Assembly: GCA_951802115.1 (NCBI GenBank)
Contig: CATOPL010000012.1
Coordinates: forward strand, 38,010 to 102,009
Length of the DNA stretch: 64,000 nt
Direction: 5' to 3'
Origin: an uncultured Lachnospiraceae bacterium
GTDB lineage: Bacteria > Bacillota > Clostridia > Lachnospirales > Lachnospiraceae
The position numbers and the translations under genes are program-made. Of this stretch, positions 28,226 to 36,491 are shown one piece after another (position 1 is the stretch's first letter; each line of letters begins with the position of its first letter). The notes below the pieces were generated by a model. That model saw nothing but the letters and a program-made list of their open reading frames with translations, was not told where the DNA came from and ran no database searches.

Positions 28226-29467
28226 ATGAAGAAAAAATATCTGATTCCGGTTATGCCCCTTCGAGACGGAAAAGTCAACGGACAGGACGGAGTAAAGCTG
28301 GCACAATTTTACAGCGACAATGGAGCAGACAGTATTCTGATTATTGACCTGTCGGATACAGATGAGACGCATGATCTGAATATCGGCGTTATGAAGGGAA
28401 TCTGCCGCGTATCTGAGATTCCGGTCTATGCAAGCGGACATATCCGGCGCGTGGAGGATGTAAAGAAAATCCTTTACGCAGGATGCAGTAAGGCAATTCT
28501 GAATTTTGGCAGAGAGAGCAATGTTGAGATGGCCAGAGAAGTGGCGACACGTTTTGGAAAAGACAAAATTGGTTTCAGTATCTCGGATGAATCACAGATA
28601 ACGCGTACGCTGGAGGATTGGGGAACGCTTCTGCTGTGGTCCGGTTCAGATTCCTTTTGTCCGTATCGCGGAGAACTTCCGGTTATCAGCGTCAGCCCTG
28701 CGGCATCGGATGAAGCAGTGATCGAAGTACTGTCCAACAAATGGGTAACCGGCATAGCTGCGGCATATTTTTCGTCTGAAGCAGCAGACTTTCACGGACT
28801 GAAACAAAAAGCCGCAGCAAGAGGTCTGCGTATGTATGTACTGGAGAGCAGCTTTGCATGGGAAGATCTGTCTCCTGGCAGAGACGGACTGATCCCGGTT
28901 ATTGTACAGGATTACAAGACTCTGGAAGTACTGATGCTTGCTTATATGAACGAAGAAGCTTTTGACACCACGCTGGAAACCGGAAAGATGACTTACTGGA
29001 GTCGAAGCCGCAATGAACTCTGGACAAAAGGAATGACGAGCGGTCATTTTCAGTATGTCAAGTCATTGGATATTGATTGCGACAATGATACTGTTCTGGC
29101 AAAAGTCAGTCAGTTGGGCGCGGCCTGTCATACGGGAAACAGGACCTGCTTTTATCGGAATATGGTGAAAAAAGATTATCATGAAAACAATCCTCTGAAA
29201 GTTTTTGAAAATGTCTATGAAGTGATTCTGGATCGGAAGCTGCATCCGAAAGAAGGCTCTTATACCAATTACCTGTTTGACAAGGGAATCGATAAGATTC
29301 TGAAAAAGATCGGAGAGGAAGCAACGGAACTGGTCATTGCAGCTAAAAACCCGGATCCGGAGGAGATTAAATACGAACTGTCAGATTTTCTCTATCATGC
29401 TATGGTATTGATGGCGGAACGCGGTGTGACCTGGCAGGAGATTACAGAAGAACTGGCAAACCGATAG
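28226..29467 (+). CDS. hisIE: HisIE with an N-terminal HisA/HisF-like barrel
   Basis: A 413-aa three-part protein. Residues about 1-195 form a HisA/HisF-like TIM barrel. Residues about 200-310 are phosphoribosyl-AMP cyclohydrolase (HisI), with [10 protein letters not shown] for metal and [11 protein letters not shown]. Residues about 320-413 are phosphoribosyl-ATP pyrophosphatase (HisE), with [15 protein letters not shown]. In the barrel, the strand-1 [11 protein letters not shown] has proline where HisF has the catalytic Asp (IPCLDV), and IGFSISDES has serine at the second Asp position. The barrel is therefore probably not a HisA or HisF enzyme. ATG 28226 follows the hisB stop by 1 bp. Confidence 0.93.
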   Translation: MKKKYLIPVMPLRDGKVNGQDGVKLAQFYSDNGADSILIIDLSDTDETHDLNIGVMKGICRVSEIPVYASGHIRRVEDVKKILYAGCSKAILNFGRESNVEMAREVATRFGKDKIGFSISDESQITRTLEDWGTLLLWSGSDSFCPYRGELPVISVSPAASDEAVIEVLSNKWVTGIAAAYFSSEAADFHGLKQKAAARGLRMYVLESSFAWEDLSPGRDGLIPVIVQDYKTLEVLMLAYMNEEAFDTTLETGKMTYWSRSRNELWTKGMTSGHFQYVKSLDIDCDNDTVLAKVSQLGAACHTGNRTCFYRNMVKKDYHENNPLKVFENVYEVILDRKLHPKEGSYTNYLFDKGIDKILKKIGEEATELVIAAKNPDPEEIKYELSDFLYHAMVLMAERGVTWQEITEELANR

Positions 29468-29471
29468 TACC

Positions 29472-29559
29472 GGAGTGTGTCTGAATATCATTTCCGCCAT
29501 CTGCACGTCTCACAGACTGTGACGCATATCTGCCAGAAAGTAATTTTCAAACACACTCC
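29472..29559 (+). other. 88-nt inverted-repeat element after hisIE
   Basis: GGAGTGTGTCTGAA (29472-29485) pairs with TTCAAACACACTCC (29546-29559) with one mismatch. The interior has its own dyad TCACAGACTGTGA. This could be an operon-end structure or a small repeat element. No T tract follows. Confidence 0.5.
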
Positions 29560-29642
29560 AGTCATGATTTCCGGAAAAATTCATACACTTCCATATAGGG
29601 ACCTGCGTATTTATAAAAACAGTTCCGGAAAGGAAGGAGAAT

Positions 29643-29900
29643 ATGGGTACATACCGGGAACAGCTATTAAAAGAAACTTATGGGAATAAAACCTGGAGGC
29701 TTCAGGGGCAGAATGAAGAGGAGCCTTCGGGTTTTCTTTTGCTTTTTAAACTGAAATTTACAATCTGTGTGTTTTTGTTTGCCGGTTTTGCTTGGCTGAG
29801 TATGAGTGGGAACAGTTTCTGCAATGTGACAGCGGAGCAGATCGTAGCGGCAGTGATGGAAGACGATCTCTATATTCAGCTTTCGCAACTGATAGACTGA
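29643..29900 (+). CDS. Small single-pass membrane protein, 85 aa
   Basis: A clear AAGGAGG-type site (GGAAGGAG, 29632-29639) lies just before ATG 29643, which supports a real gene. One hydrophobic segment at residues about 30-51 (LLLFKLKFTICVFLFAGFAW) is followed by a short acidic tail of about 30 aa. No homology recognised. Confidence 0.55.
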   Translation: MGTYREQLLKETYGNKTWRLQGQNEEEPSGFLLLFKLKFTICVFLFAGFAWLSMSGNSFCNVTAEQIVAAVMEDDLYIQLSQLID

Positions 29901-29912
29901 AAATCCGTCTTG

Positions 29913-29969
29913 CCTGTGAACGAATATTTTGTGCGATTGATCGGATTCCTAAACGATCCGTTCACAAGG
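29913..29969 (+). other. Nested stem-loop in the xpt leader
   Basis: Outer stem TGTGAACG (29915-29922) with CGTTCACA (29959-29966), inner stem GATCG (29939-29943) with CGATC (29954-29958). The 3' arms are contiguous. It does not fit the purine riboswitch consensus. ACGAATATTT (29920-29929) resembles a PurR box half. Function unknown. Confidence 0.4.
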
Positions 29970-30032
29970 TCTTTACGAATAGCAAAATGAGTGATAAAAT
30001 GTGAGAAATACACGAAAGAGGGCGGATATATC

Positions 30033-30611
30033 ATGGAACTGTTAGAAAAAAGAATACAAAAAGACGGTATCGTAAAAGCTGGAAACGTACTGAAGGTAGA
30101 TCATTTCCTGAATCATCAGATGGATATTGCATTGTTTAATGAGATGGGAAAAGAATTTAAGAGATTATTTGCCGATAAACCCATTAATAAGATTCTGACA
30201 GTTGAAGCGTCCGGCATTGGAATTGCCTGTATTGTGGCGCAGTATTTTCAGGTGCCGGTGGTATTTGCCAAGAAAACACAGAGTATCAATCTTGATGGGG
30301 ATGTGTACAGCACAAAAATCGAATCTTTTACGCATAAGCGGGTATATGATGTGATTGTTTCCAAAAAGTATCTGGGGCCGGAAGATCATATTCTGATCGT
30401 TGATGATTTTCTGGCCAACGGCTGCGCGGTAAACGGATTGATTGAACTGATCGAGAATGCCAGCGCTACAGTGGAGGGGATTGGAATCGCGATCGAAAAA
30501 GGGCAGCAGCAGGGAGGAAGAATTCTGCGTGAAAAAGGATACCATGTAGAATCACTGGCGATTATCGAGAGTATGGATGATATAACCGGAAAAATCTGTT
30601 TTCGCCGTTAA
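30033..30611 (+). CDS. xpt: Xanthine phosphoribosyltransferase
   Basis: A 192-aa purine salvage enzyme converting xanthine and PRPP to [23 protein letters not shown] is the typical N-terminus; VFAKKTQ and the PRPP motif [20 protein letters not shown] are diagnostic. ATG 30033 with GAGGGCGG upstream gives the normal family start; an earlier in-frame start at 29991 has no support. Confidence 0.93.
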   Translation: MELLEKRIQKDGIVKAGNVLKVDHFLNHQMDIALFNEMGKEFKRLFADKPINKILTVEASGIGIACIVAQYFQVPVVFAKKTQSINLDGDVYSTKIESFTHKRVYDVIVSKKYLGPEDHILIVDDFLANGCAVNGLIELIENASATVEGIGIAIEKGQQQGGRILREKGYHVESLAIIESMDDITGKICFRR

Positions 30612-30625
30612 ACCTGTAACACTAA

Positions 30626-30644
30626 GGGCGCAAAATATGCGCCC
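30626..30644. terminator. Short GC hairpin after xpt
   Basis: GGGCGCA (30626-30632) pairs with TGCGCCC (30638-30644) around a 5-nt loop, between the convergent xpt and coiled-coil genes. There is no long T tract on either side, so termination strength is uncertain. Confidence 0.5.
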
Positions 30645-30665
30645 AAAGTACTGGTTTTCTGTTCT

Positions 30666-31343
30666 TCAGACCGTAATGTCGATCGAACCCATATCACCTA
30701 AAACGGCGGACAGATCCATACCTCCAGTTTCTGAAAATCCCATGCTCTGCATCATAGAATCAATCATTTCATTTGATTCTGTACGGCTGTCTTCGATCAG
30801 TTCTTTTCTGGCATATTCCCGTTCGTCCCGGTGACGTTTTCTGCGCCTGCCTCGAAGATCATCCCTGATCTGTTCGGCTGTTTCAAACTGTTTTTGCTTT
30901 TCTGCCCGTTTCTGTCTGTTCTCAAGCTGTTCTTCTTTGCCCAGCAGTTTTATTTTTTTCTGAATACGTTTGATCAACTTTTCCATACGCCGGATCATCT
31001 GAGCTATCTTTTTTGCTTCTTTTCCTTCGCACATACAGGAAGACATTTTCAGATTTGTAAGAGCTTTCATCGCCTTGGACATTACCTGACGGACGTCAAG
31101 CTGTGTCTCGGATCTGGCAAGCTCTGCTGCAAGCTGCCCCACCGAATCATCCGGAGCAGAGCTTTTCATCTGTAATCCGGAACCGGTATCCTGAGGAGAC
31201 AGACCCGTAACGGAATCCGTATTACGGCTTAAAAAATCTGTTTCTTTTGCTTCAATTCCGGCCTTTGCAGAGTCTTTCTTTGATATTGCTGATCTATAAA
31301 TCATTCGGGCGTCTGTCTGCCAGCTATTAGATGTTACTTTCAT
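30666..31343 (-). CDS. Hypothetical Lys/Arg-rich coiled-coil protein
   Basis: A 225-aa hydrophilic protein. Residues about 95-185 form a basic coiled coil (KKIAQMIRRMEKLIKRIQKK and a following RQKRAEKQKQFETAEQ). The C-terminus is Gly/Asp/Met-rich (MGFSETGGMDLSAVLGDMG). There is no signal peptide. AAGGGGGG precedes the start at 31343, preferred over an in-frame start at 31418. A structural or sporulation role is possible, but no family is recognised. Confidence 0.65.
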   Translation of the reverse strand: MKVTSNSWQTDARMIYRSAISKKDSAKAGIEAKETDFLSRNTDSVTGLSPQDTGSGLQMKSSAPDDSVGQLAAELARSETQLDVRQVMSKAMKALTNLKMSSCMCEGKEAKKIAQMIRRMEKLIKRIQKKIKLLGKEEQLENRQKRAEKQKQFETAEQIRDDLRGRRRKRHRDEREYARKELIEDSRTESNEMIDSMMQSMGFSETGGMDLSAVLGDMGSIDITV

Positions 31344-31571
31344 AGGTGTCCCCCCTTTTTTGTGAAAATTCTGTGAATCTCTTTTTGATATATATATCGA
31401 CTGTTTTTCAGAAAACAAAATATTATGCTGAAAATAAGCTGAAAATTTCAGGCAAACAGACAGGTTCCTGGCTTTTCCAGAATATGATCAGAAGCTAAAG
31501 GGTGTATTTCCTTGTTCACTGAGGGTATGATATACTGTTTAAACAGAATGCTGGGAAGGAGAGAAAAGAGC

Positions 31572-32288
31572 ATGAATCATCTGTTCATTCAAAGTGCAGC
31601 GATTGACTGGAAACGAATTGATCAAAACAGTTATCTGAGGGAAATTGAGGCGCTCAGAGAACTGCAGCAGATTACATTCCATAATCCCATTACATTTTTT
31701 GTCGGAGAAAACGGCAGTGGGAAGTCTACCATCCTGGAAGCGATTGCCATTGCTTTTGGTTTTAATCCAGAAGGCGGAACAAAGAATTACAATTTTTCTA
31801 CCTATGATTCTCATTCGGAGCTCTGCGATGCGATCCGGCTCCAAAAAGGATACAAAAGACCGGCATGGGGATATTTTCTGCGGGCAGAAAGTTTTTACAA
31901 TGTGGCCACAAAAGAAGAGGAGTATGCAGACTTGCTGCATCCATCTGAGAAATATCATCAGAGGTCTCACGGCGAAAGTTTTCTCGCCCTGTCACAAAAA
32001 CATCTGAAACCTAACGGACTGTATCTGCTGGATGAACCGGAAGCGGCATTGTCGCCGCAAAGGCAACTTACGTTGCTCATGGAAATCTATGAATGCGCCA
32101 GACAGAAATCACAGTTTATTATCGTCACTCATTCTCCGATTCTACTTGGAATACCGGGAGCTGATATCTGGACTTTTGATGACGGTCAGGTACGTCCATG
32201 CAGCTACGAGGAGACCGACAGTTACCAGGTTACGGAAATGTTTATCAATTACAGAGAGCAGCTTTTAAAAAGGCTGTTGAATTTATAA
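31572..32288 (+). CDS. Small AAA/ABC-type ATPase
   Basis: A 238-aa stand-alone ATPase. Walker A is FVGENGSGKST, the ABC-like signature region is HGESFLALSQ, Walker B is LYLLDEPEAALSPQRQ, and the switch histidine is in IIVTHSPILL. This is the compact RecF/SbcC-like AAA_15/AAA_21 layout with only a short insertion, common as a single gene in Firmicutes. AAGGAG lies 10 nt before ATG 31572. No partner nuclease or transporter is adjacent, so the role is unknown. Confidence 0.85.
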   Translation: MNHLFIQSAAIDWKRIDQNSYLREIEALRELQQITFHNPITFFVGENGSGKSTILEAIAIAFGFNPEGGTKNYNFSTYDSHSELCDAIRLQKGYKRPAWGYFLRAESFYNVATKEEEYADLLHPSEKYHQRSHGESFLALSQKHLKPNGLYLLDEPEAALSPQRQLTLLMEIYECARQKSQFIIVTHSPILLGIPGADIWTFDDGQVRPCSYEETDSYQVTEMFINYREQLLKRLLNL

Positions 32289-32418
32289 GTTATAGTTGTT
32301 CATTGTCTGCTTTTTATATTCCTTTTGCTCTGTCCTGGCTGTACAGTTCAGTATGGCGTCGGCCAGTATACCTGCTTTGTTAAATTCTGTACCGTAAACT
32401 GCTATTATTTCCCGCAGG

Positions 32419-33033
32419 TTAAAATGCCCGCAGGAAATTCAGAGAGCCGGCAGGGTTTTCCGTTCCTTTTTCCAGAAGGGAGATAAGACCTGAGATCGTT
32501 TCTTCCGTCTCTTCGGCCGTGGACGGAATCAAAGTATTATCCAGTTTAACAGCGAGAACAATGAGAACAATCTCTGCCAGAGCGGCGGGATGATCGAAAT
32601 GGATTTCGCCAATTTCAATGCCCTGGCGTATAATATTGGTCAATACCGGTTTTAATTCGGCGGTCAGATATGTCAGGTATTTCTGGTGGATAAATGCCTG
32701 TTCCGGGGCGCTGGCAGAAGACGGGGCGTTTCTGCGTTCGCGAAACTGAACCGAGGAATTCCGGCATGCCTGAAAGATCATGGCCATGCGGGTAAAAGGA
32801 GAGATATCGGTCCTGACAGCGAGGTTTTTTGCAGTCTCCAGGGGTTTCTCATAATCCCGTTCCACCAGTGCTTCCAAAATGGCTTCTTTGGACGGAAAAT
32901 AATAATAAAGGCTTCCTTTTCCCATGTCTGCTGCCCGTGCGATTTCACTGACCGAAATATTCTGAATGTCTTTGGATTCCAGCAATGTCTGGAGAGCGTC
33001 AAGGATTCTCGTGTATTTTGTGTCATTTGTCAT
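32419..33033 (-). CDS. TetR family transcriptional regulator
   Basis: A 204-aa repressor. The N-terminal helix-turn-helix runs ILDALQTLLESKDIQNISVS, then EIARAADMGKGSLYYYFPSK. The remainder is the ligand-binding helical domain. AAAGGCGG precedes the start at 33033 on the minus strand. It is divergent from the SCP2/acyl-ligase operon. Two matching dyads in between are likely its operators; the inducer is unknown but could be an acyl compound. Confidence 0.9.
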   Translation of the reverse strand: MTNDTKYTRILDALQTLLESKDIQNISVSEIARAADMGKGSLYYYFPSKEAILEALVERDYEKPLETAKNLAVRTDISPFTRMAMIFQACRNSSVQFRERRNAPSSASAPEQAFIHQKYLTYLTAELKPVLTNIIRQGIEIGEIHFDHPAALAEIVLIVLAVKLDNTLIPSTAEETEETISGLISLLEKGTENPAGSLNFLRAF

Positions 33034-33185
33034 AGGAAGCCGCCTTTCTGTCGCAACAAACATTTTTGTTTCCATCCATTATACACAAATCAGGAACACT
33101 GTACAATCTTTTTACTTCTTTTAGAAATTTTTGTATTTTTCACAGATATTCCGGTTTTTCTTTTTGTATTTTGGATGAAATGCAG

Positions 33186-33200
33186 TTGACCGACGGTCGA
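33186..33200 (+). promoter_or_regulatory. TetR-type operator 1, overlapping a -35 box
   Basis: TTGACCGACGGTCGA, half-sites GACC-N3-GGTC. Its first six bases are also a good -35 (TTGACC), with TAAAGT 17 bp further as a weak -10. A bound repressor would block the operon promoter. Confidence 0.7.
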
Positions 33201-33228
33201 AAAAATGATAAAGTACAAAAGAATTAAA

Positions 33229-33243
33229 TCGACCGCTGGTCGA
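33229..33243 (+). promoter_or_regulatory. TetR-type operator 2
   Basis: TCGACCGCTGGTCGA, the same GACC-N3-GGTC dyad 43 bp downstream of operator 1, centred close to the expected transcription start and followed by the same AAAAAA run. Confidence 0.7.
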
Positions 33244-33281
33244 AAAAACGACAAAACATGACATTGTGGAGGATAAGGGAA

Positions 33282-33620
33282 ATGACCTATGCAGATTTTT
33301 TTGCAGAGATAAAAGCGAGATTTATGGAAGTGGATGTGAGCGATATTACAGAGCATCTGGCATATCAGTTCAACATCACAGGGGAAGCGGCCGGAATTTT
33401 CTATGTAGAAGTGAAAGACGGAACGCTGTCCGTGGAGCCATATGAGTACTTTGACAGAGATGCGCTGTTTATCTGCAGTGCGCAGACGCTTCGGGAACTG
33501 GCGGATGGAAAACTTGACCCGGTGCTGGCGTTTACAGTCCAGAAACTGAAAGTGGAAGGGAATATAGACAAAGCTCTTCGTTTTAAGGAGCTGGCAGACC
33601 GCAGCAAAACAAGAAAGTAG
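33282..33620 (+). CDS. SCP2 sterol-binding-domain protein
   Basis: A 112-aa protein covering one SCP2-like lipid-binding domain. GIFYVEVKDGTLSVEPYEY and GKLDPVLAFTVQKLKVEGN carry the family pattern; the latter ends in the GN/GD turn typical of SCP2. GGAGG (33267-33271) lies 10 nt before ATG 33282. First gene of the TetR-controlled operon; a role in holding a lipid or acyl chain is inferred from the family. Confidence 0.8.
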   Translation: MTYADFFAEIKARFMEVDVSDITEHLAYQFNITGEAAGIFYVEVKDGTLSVEPYEYFDRDALFICSAQTLRELADGKLDPVLAFTVQKLKVEGNIDKALRFKELADRSKTRK

Positions 33621-33746
33621 TCGGAGCAGGATATCCAACGGGAAGAATGCTCTGTACAGATATGTAACAAGTGCCGCGAAAGACAGATATCCGGAGAAAT
33701 ATTTGGCTGACGGCAGGAATCATAAGCGCAGGAAAGAAGGAGCAAG

Positions 33747-34691
33747 ATGAAGAAAAAAGCAGGCGTTATTGCCATATTTCTGGGACTTTTAACTGTGGCC
33801 GAAGCCGGGGGGTCGGTATATTTTTACCGCAGGACCATGAAACGCGGCAAAGCGAAAAAGGAACGAACCATTAAGATGGCCGGAACAGACTGGAATCAGT
33901 ATATGCCGGTGATTCAGGAAAGAAAAGACCGGATGATGGCGCAGCCCCATGAGGATGTATACCGTTTGTCAGAGGATGGCCTGAAATTACATGCCACATG
34001 GTTTCCGTCAAGGGATCAGAAAAAGACGGTGATCTGTTTTCACGGCTATACAAGTCAGGGAATGAGTGATTATATTGGATTGTCGGACTATTATATGAAA
34101 CGGGGATTTTCCATGCTTCTTGTGGACGAGCGGTCGCATGGAGACAGCGAGGGCGAGTATATTGGTTTTGGCTGTCTGGACCGGACGGATGCGCTGGGGT
34201 GGATCGGGTGGCTGGTTGGCCGGTGCGGAAAAGACGCACAGATTTTGCTGCACGGAACTTCCATGGGCGGAGCCACAGTATTGATGGCCAGCGGACTGGA
34301 ATTGCCCGAACAGGTAAAAGGCATTGTCTCGGACTGCGGATTTACTTCTGCGAAAGAAGTATTTACCCATGTGCTCCACTCGATGTATCATCTGCCGGCA
34401 TTTCCCATGATTCAGATTGCCAGTCTGGTAAATAAAAAGAAGGCGGGTTACGGACTGGATGAATGCAATGCGGCAAGGGAAGTAAGAAAGGCCACCGTAC
34501 CGATCTTTTTGATTCACGGAGATGCGGATACATTTGTTCCCAGCAGCATGTGCGAAAAGATTTATGAAAATATTGCATCAGATAAAAAAATGCTGATTGT
34601 AGAAGGTGCTGCTCATGCAGAGAGCTATTATAAAAACATGGAAGCTTATGAACAGGGTCTTGATGAATTTATAGGAGGATTGATAAAATGA
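33747..34691 (+). CDS. Membrane-anchored alpha/beta hydrolase
   Basis: A 314-aa protein with one N-terminal membrane segment (residues about 5-25). The hydrolase fold starts at KTVICFHGYTSQGMSDYIGL; the nucleophile is in HGTSMGGATV, the acid in IHGDADTFVP and the histidine in GAAHAESYY. This resembles YqkD/FrsA-type serine esterases. AAGGAG precedes ATG 33747. The next gene overlaps its stop by 4 bp, so it belongs to the acyl-ligase operon, perhaps releasing or transferring a product. Confidence 0.85.
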   Translation: MKKKAGVIAIFLGLLTVAEAGGSVYFYRRTMKRGKAKKERTIKMAGTDWNQYMPVIQERKDRMMAQPHEDVYRLSEDGLKLHATWFPSRDQKKTVICFHGYTSQGMSDYIGLSDYYMKRGFSMLLVDERSHGDSEGEYIGFGCLDRTDALGWIGWLVGRCGKDAQILLHGTSMGGATVLMASGLELPEQVKGIVSDCGFTSAKEVFTHVLHSMYHLPAFPMIQIASLVNKKKAGYGLDECNAAREVRKATVPIFLIHGDADTFVPSSMCEKIYENIASDKKMLIVEGAAHAESYYKNMEAYEQGLDEFIGGLIK

Positions 34692-36100
34692 TGAGAAAGA
34701 GAAAAGGGTATCCGGTCTATCCGCTGACTGCAGCACAGAAATTTCATTTCTTTTATCAGAATTTCTGCCCGAAGAAAGAAGTGCTTAATGTGGGAACCAG
34801 CCTGACGATTGAGGCGGAACTGGATATGGAAGTGCTTAAAGCTTCTATCTGCAAAGCGTATGAGCGGTGTGAATGTATGAGAGTCCGTTTTGCGGCGGAC
34901 AAGGAAGGAACCTGGTATCAGTATGTGGTGAATACAGAAGAGGGCAGACCGGACGTAGAGTTCATGGATTTTACGGCAGGAACTATGGAAGAGGCGGAGA
35001 AAACCATGACCGGATGGTCTGCGGTGCCTTTTAAGCCCCAGGATTCTCCTATGAGCCGGATTGTTATGATTAAAATGCCGGACGGTTTTCAGGGAGTATA
35101 TCTGCTGGTCGATCATCGCATTATGGATGCGCAGTCATTGATCTGCTTCATGAGGGATGTCATTGAACTGTACTGTAATACAATGTATGAAGGTGTGGAC
35201 TATCCGAAGGATATGGCTTCCTATATTGAACAGCTCCAAAAAGATCTGGCATATGAAGCCGGGAGCAAGGCGAAAGAACGGGATGAAGCATATTTCCAGC
35301 ACCTCATTGATTGTATGCCGGAACCGATTTACAATGGAATTGACGGACCGGGCGCGCTGGAAGCGGAACGTGAGAGAAGCGGAAATCCAGATGCAAGAGC
35401 GGCCGTGAATGTATCTGACTCTGTGGATTCTGCACTGGACATTTTCCATCTCGAGGAAGAACCAACGAAGCGTCTGATGGATTTTTGTGAAAAATATCAT
35501 GTGTCATTGGTATGCCTGCTGCTGATGGGGCTGAGAACTTATTTCCAGAAAATGAACGGAAATGATGATGTATCGATCAATACCGCCATTGCAAGAAGAG
35601 CGACGTTGAAAGAAAAGAAGTCCGGCGGAACCAGAATCCATTCTTTTCCGTTCCGCACGATCATCCAGGAGGACAAGACGTTTCTGGAAGGAATTTATGA
35701 GATTCGTGATCTGCAAAATGAATATTTTCGTCATGCAAACTATGATCCGGTAGCATATTTTGCTTACAGGGGGCGGAAATATCCGCATCCGGGCGGACAG
35801 ACTTATGAGCCTATGTCACTGACCTACCAGCCTCTGACGTTGAAGGAAAAGGGGCTGGAGAAACTGGGAGAGATCAGATATAAAACCAAATGGTATCCCA
35901 ACGGAGCAACCACACAGGCTATGTACCTGACTGTGATGCACCGGCCGGATGACAACGGACTTGATTTTAGCTTTGAGCATCAGATAAAGGCCGTATCAAG
36001 AGAAAAGCTCGAATATCTCTATTATTATCTTTGCAAAATTATGTTTAAAGGGGCAGAAAATCCGAACCTGAAAATAGGAGATATTATAAAGCTGGTTTAA
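34688..36100 (+). CDS. Condensation-like acyltransferase, stand-alone
   Basis: A 470-aa protein with the chloramphenicol-acetyltransferase/condensation fold. The catalytic motif is VDHRIMDAQS (HxxxD), preceded by GVYLL; an N-terminal YPVYPLTAAQKFHFFYQ resembles the start of NRPS condensation domains. The C-terminal half has the second lobe of the fold. No other NRPS module is attached. It overlaps the hydrolase gene and precedes a free carrier protein, so it probably joins a carrier-bound acyl or aminoacyl group to an acceptor. The substrate is unknown. Confidence 0.75.
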   Translation: MMRKRKGYPVYPLTAAQKFHFFYQNFCPKKEVLNVGTSLTIEAELDMEVLKASICKAYERCECMRVRFAADKEGTWYQYVVNTEEGRPDVEFMDFTAGTMEEAEKTMTGWSAVPFKPQDSPMSRIVMIKMPDGFQGVYLLVDHRIMDAQSLICFMRDVIELYCNTMYEGVDYPKDMASYIEQLQKDLAYEAGSKAKERDEAYFQHLIDCMPEPIYNGIDGPGALEAERERSGNPDARAAVNVSDSVDSALDIFHLEEEPTKRLMDFCEKYHVSLVCLLLMGLRTYFQKMNGNDDVSINTAIARRATLKEKKSGGTRIHSFPFRTIIQEDKTFLEGIYEIRDLQNEYFRHANYDPVAYFAYRGRKYPHPGGQTYEPMSLTYQPLTLKEKGLEKLGEIRYKTKWYPNGATTQAMYLTVMHRPDDNGLDFSFEHQIKAVSREKLEYLYYYLCKIMFKGAENPNLKIGDIIKLV

Positions 36101-36230
36101 AGTATGTTTGCAGATTGCGTTCCGTCTGCTGGCGGATTTGATCTGCCTGATGTGTCTTTGGTAAACAAAATGTATGAAAAGGATAAACAGTCAGATTCGG
36201 AAATTGTGGGATAGAAGGAGGAAAATGACG

Positions 36231-36461
36231 ATGTTTGAGAAACTGGTGGAAGTTATCTGTAATTATGTGGAAGTAGAACCGGAATCTGTGCATCTGGATT
36301 CGCGGTTTATGGAAGATCTTGGGTTCACATCTTTTGACTTTATGAGTATGCTGGGAGAGCTGGAGGATACTTTTGATGTGGAAATCGATCAGCAGGAAGT
36401 ATCAGATATCCGGACAGTGCAGGAGGCAGTGGATTATCTGAACAGACTGTCAGCAGAATAA
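36231..36461 (+). CDS. Stand-alone acyl/peptidyl carrier protein
   Basis: A 76-aa acidic four-helix carrier. The phosphopantetheine serine is Ser34 in EDLGFTSFDFMSM. AAGGAGG (36215-36221) lies 9 nt before ATG 36231, favouring this start over ATG 36225. It sits between the condensation-like enzyme and the AMP-forming ligase, which fits a dedicated carrier rather than the fatty-acid synthase ACP. Confidence 0.88.
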   Translation: MFEKLVEVICNYVEVEPESVHLDSRFMEDLGFTSFDFMSMLGELEDTFDVEIDQQEVSDIRTVQEAVDYLNRLSAE

Positions 36462-36491
36462 ACAAAGTAAACACTTATGGAGGCAAAAAGT

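Noticed and set aside
29901..30032. Purine riboswitch before xpt
   Set aside because: The typical TATAAT/CCTGATATGG and TCTACC loop segments are absent.
31572..32288. Single-gene anti-phage ATPase
   Set aside because: Small AAA ATPases of this kind occur widely as orphans; no nuclease, toxin or partner gene is adjacent.
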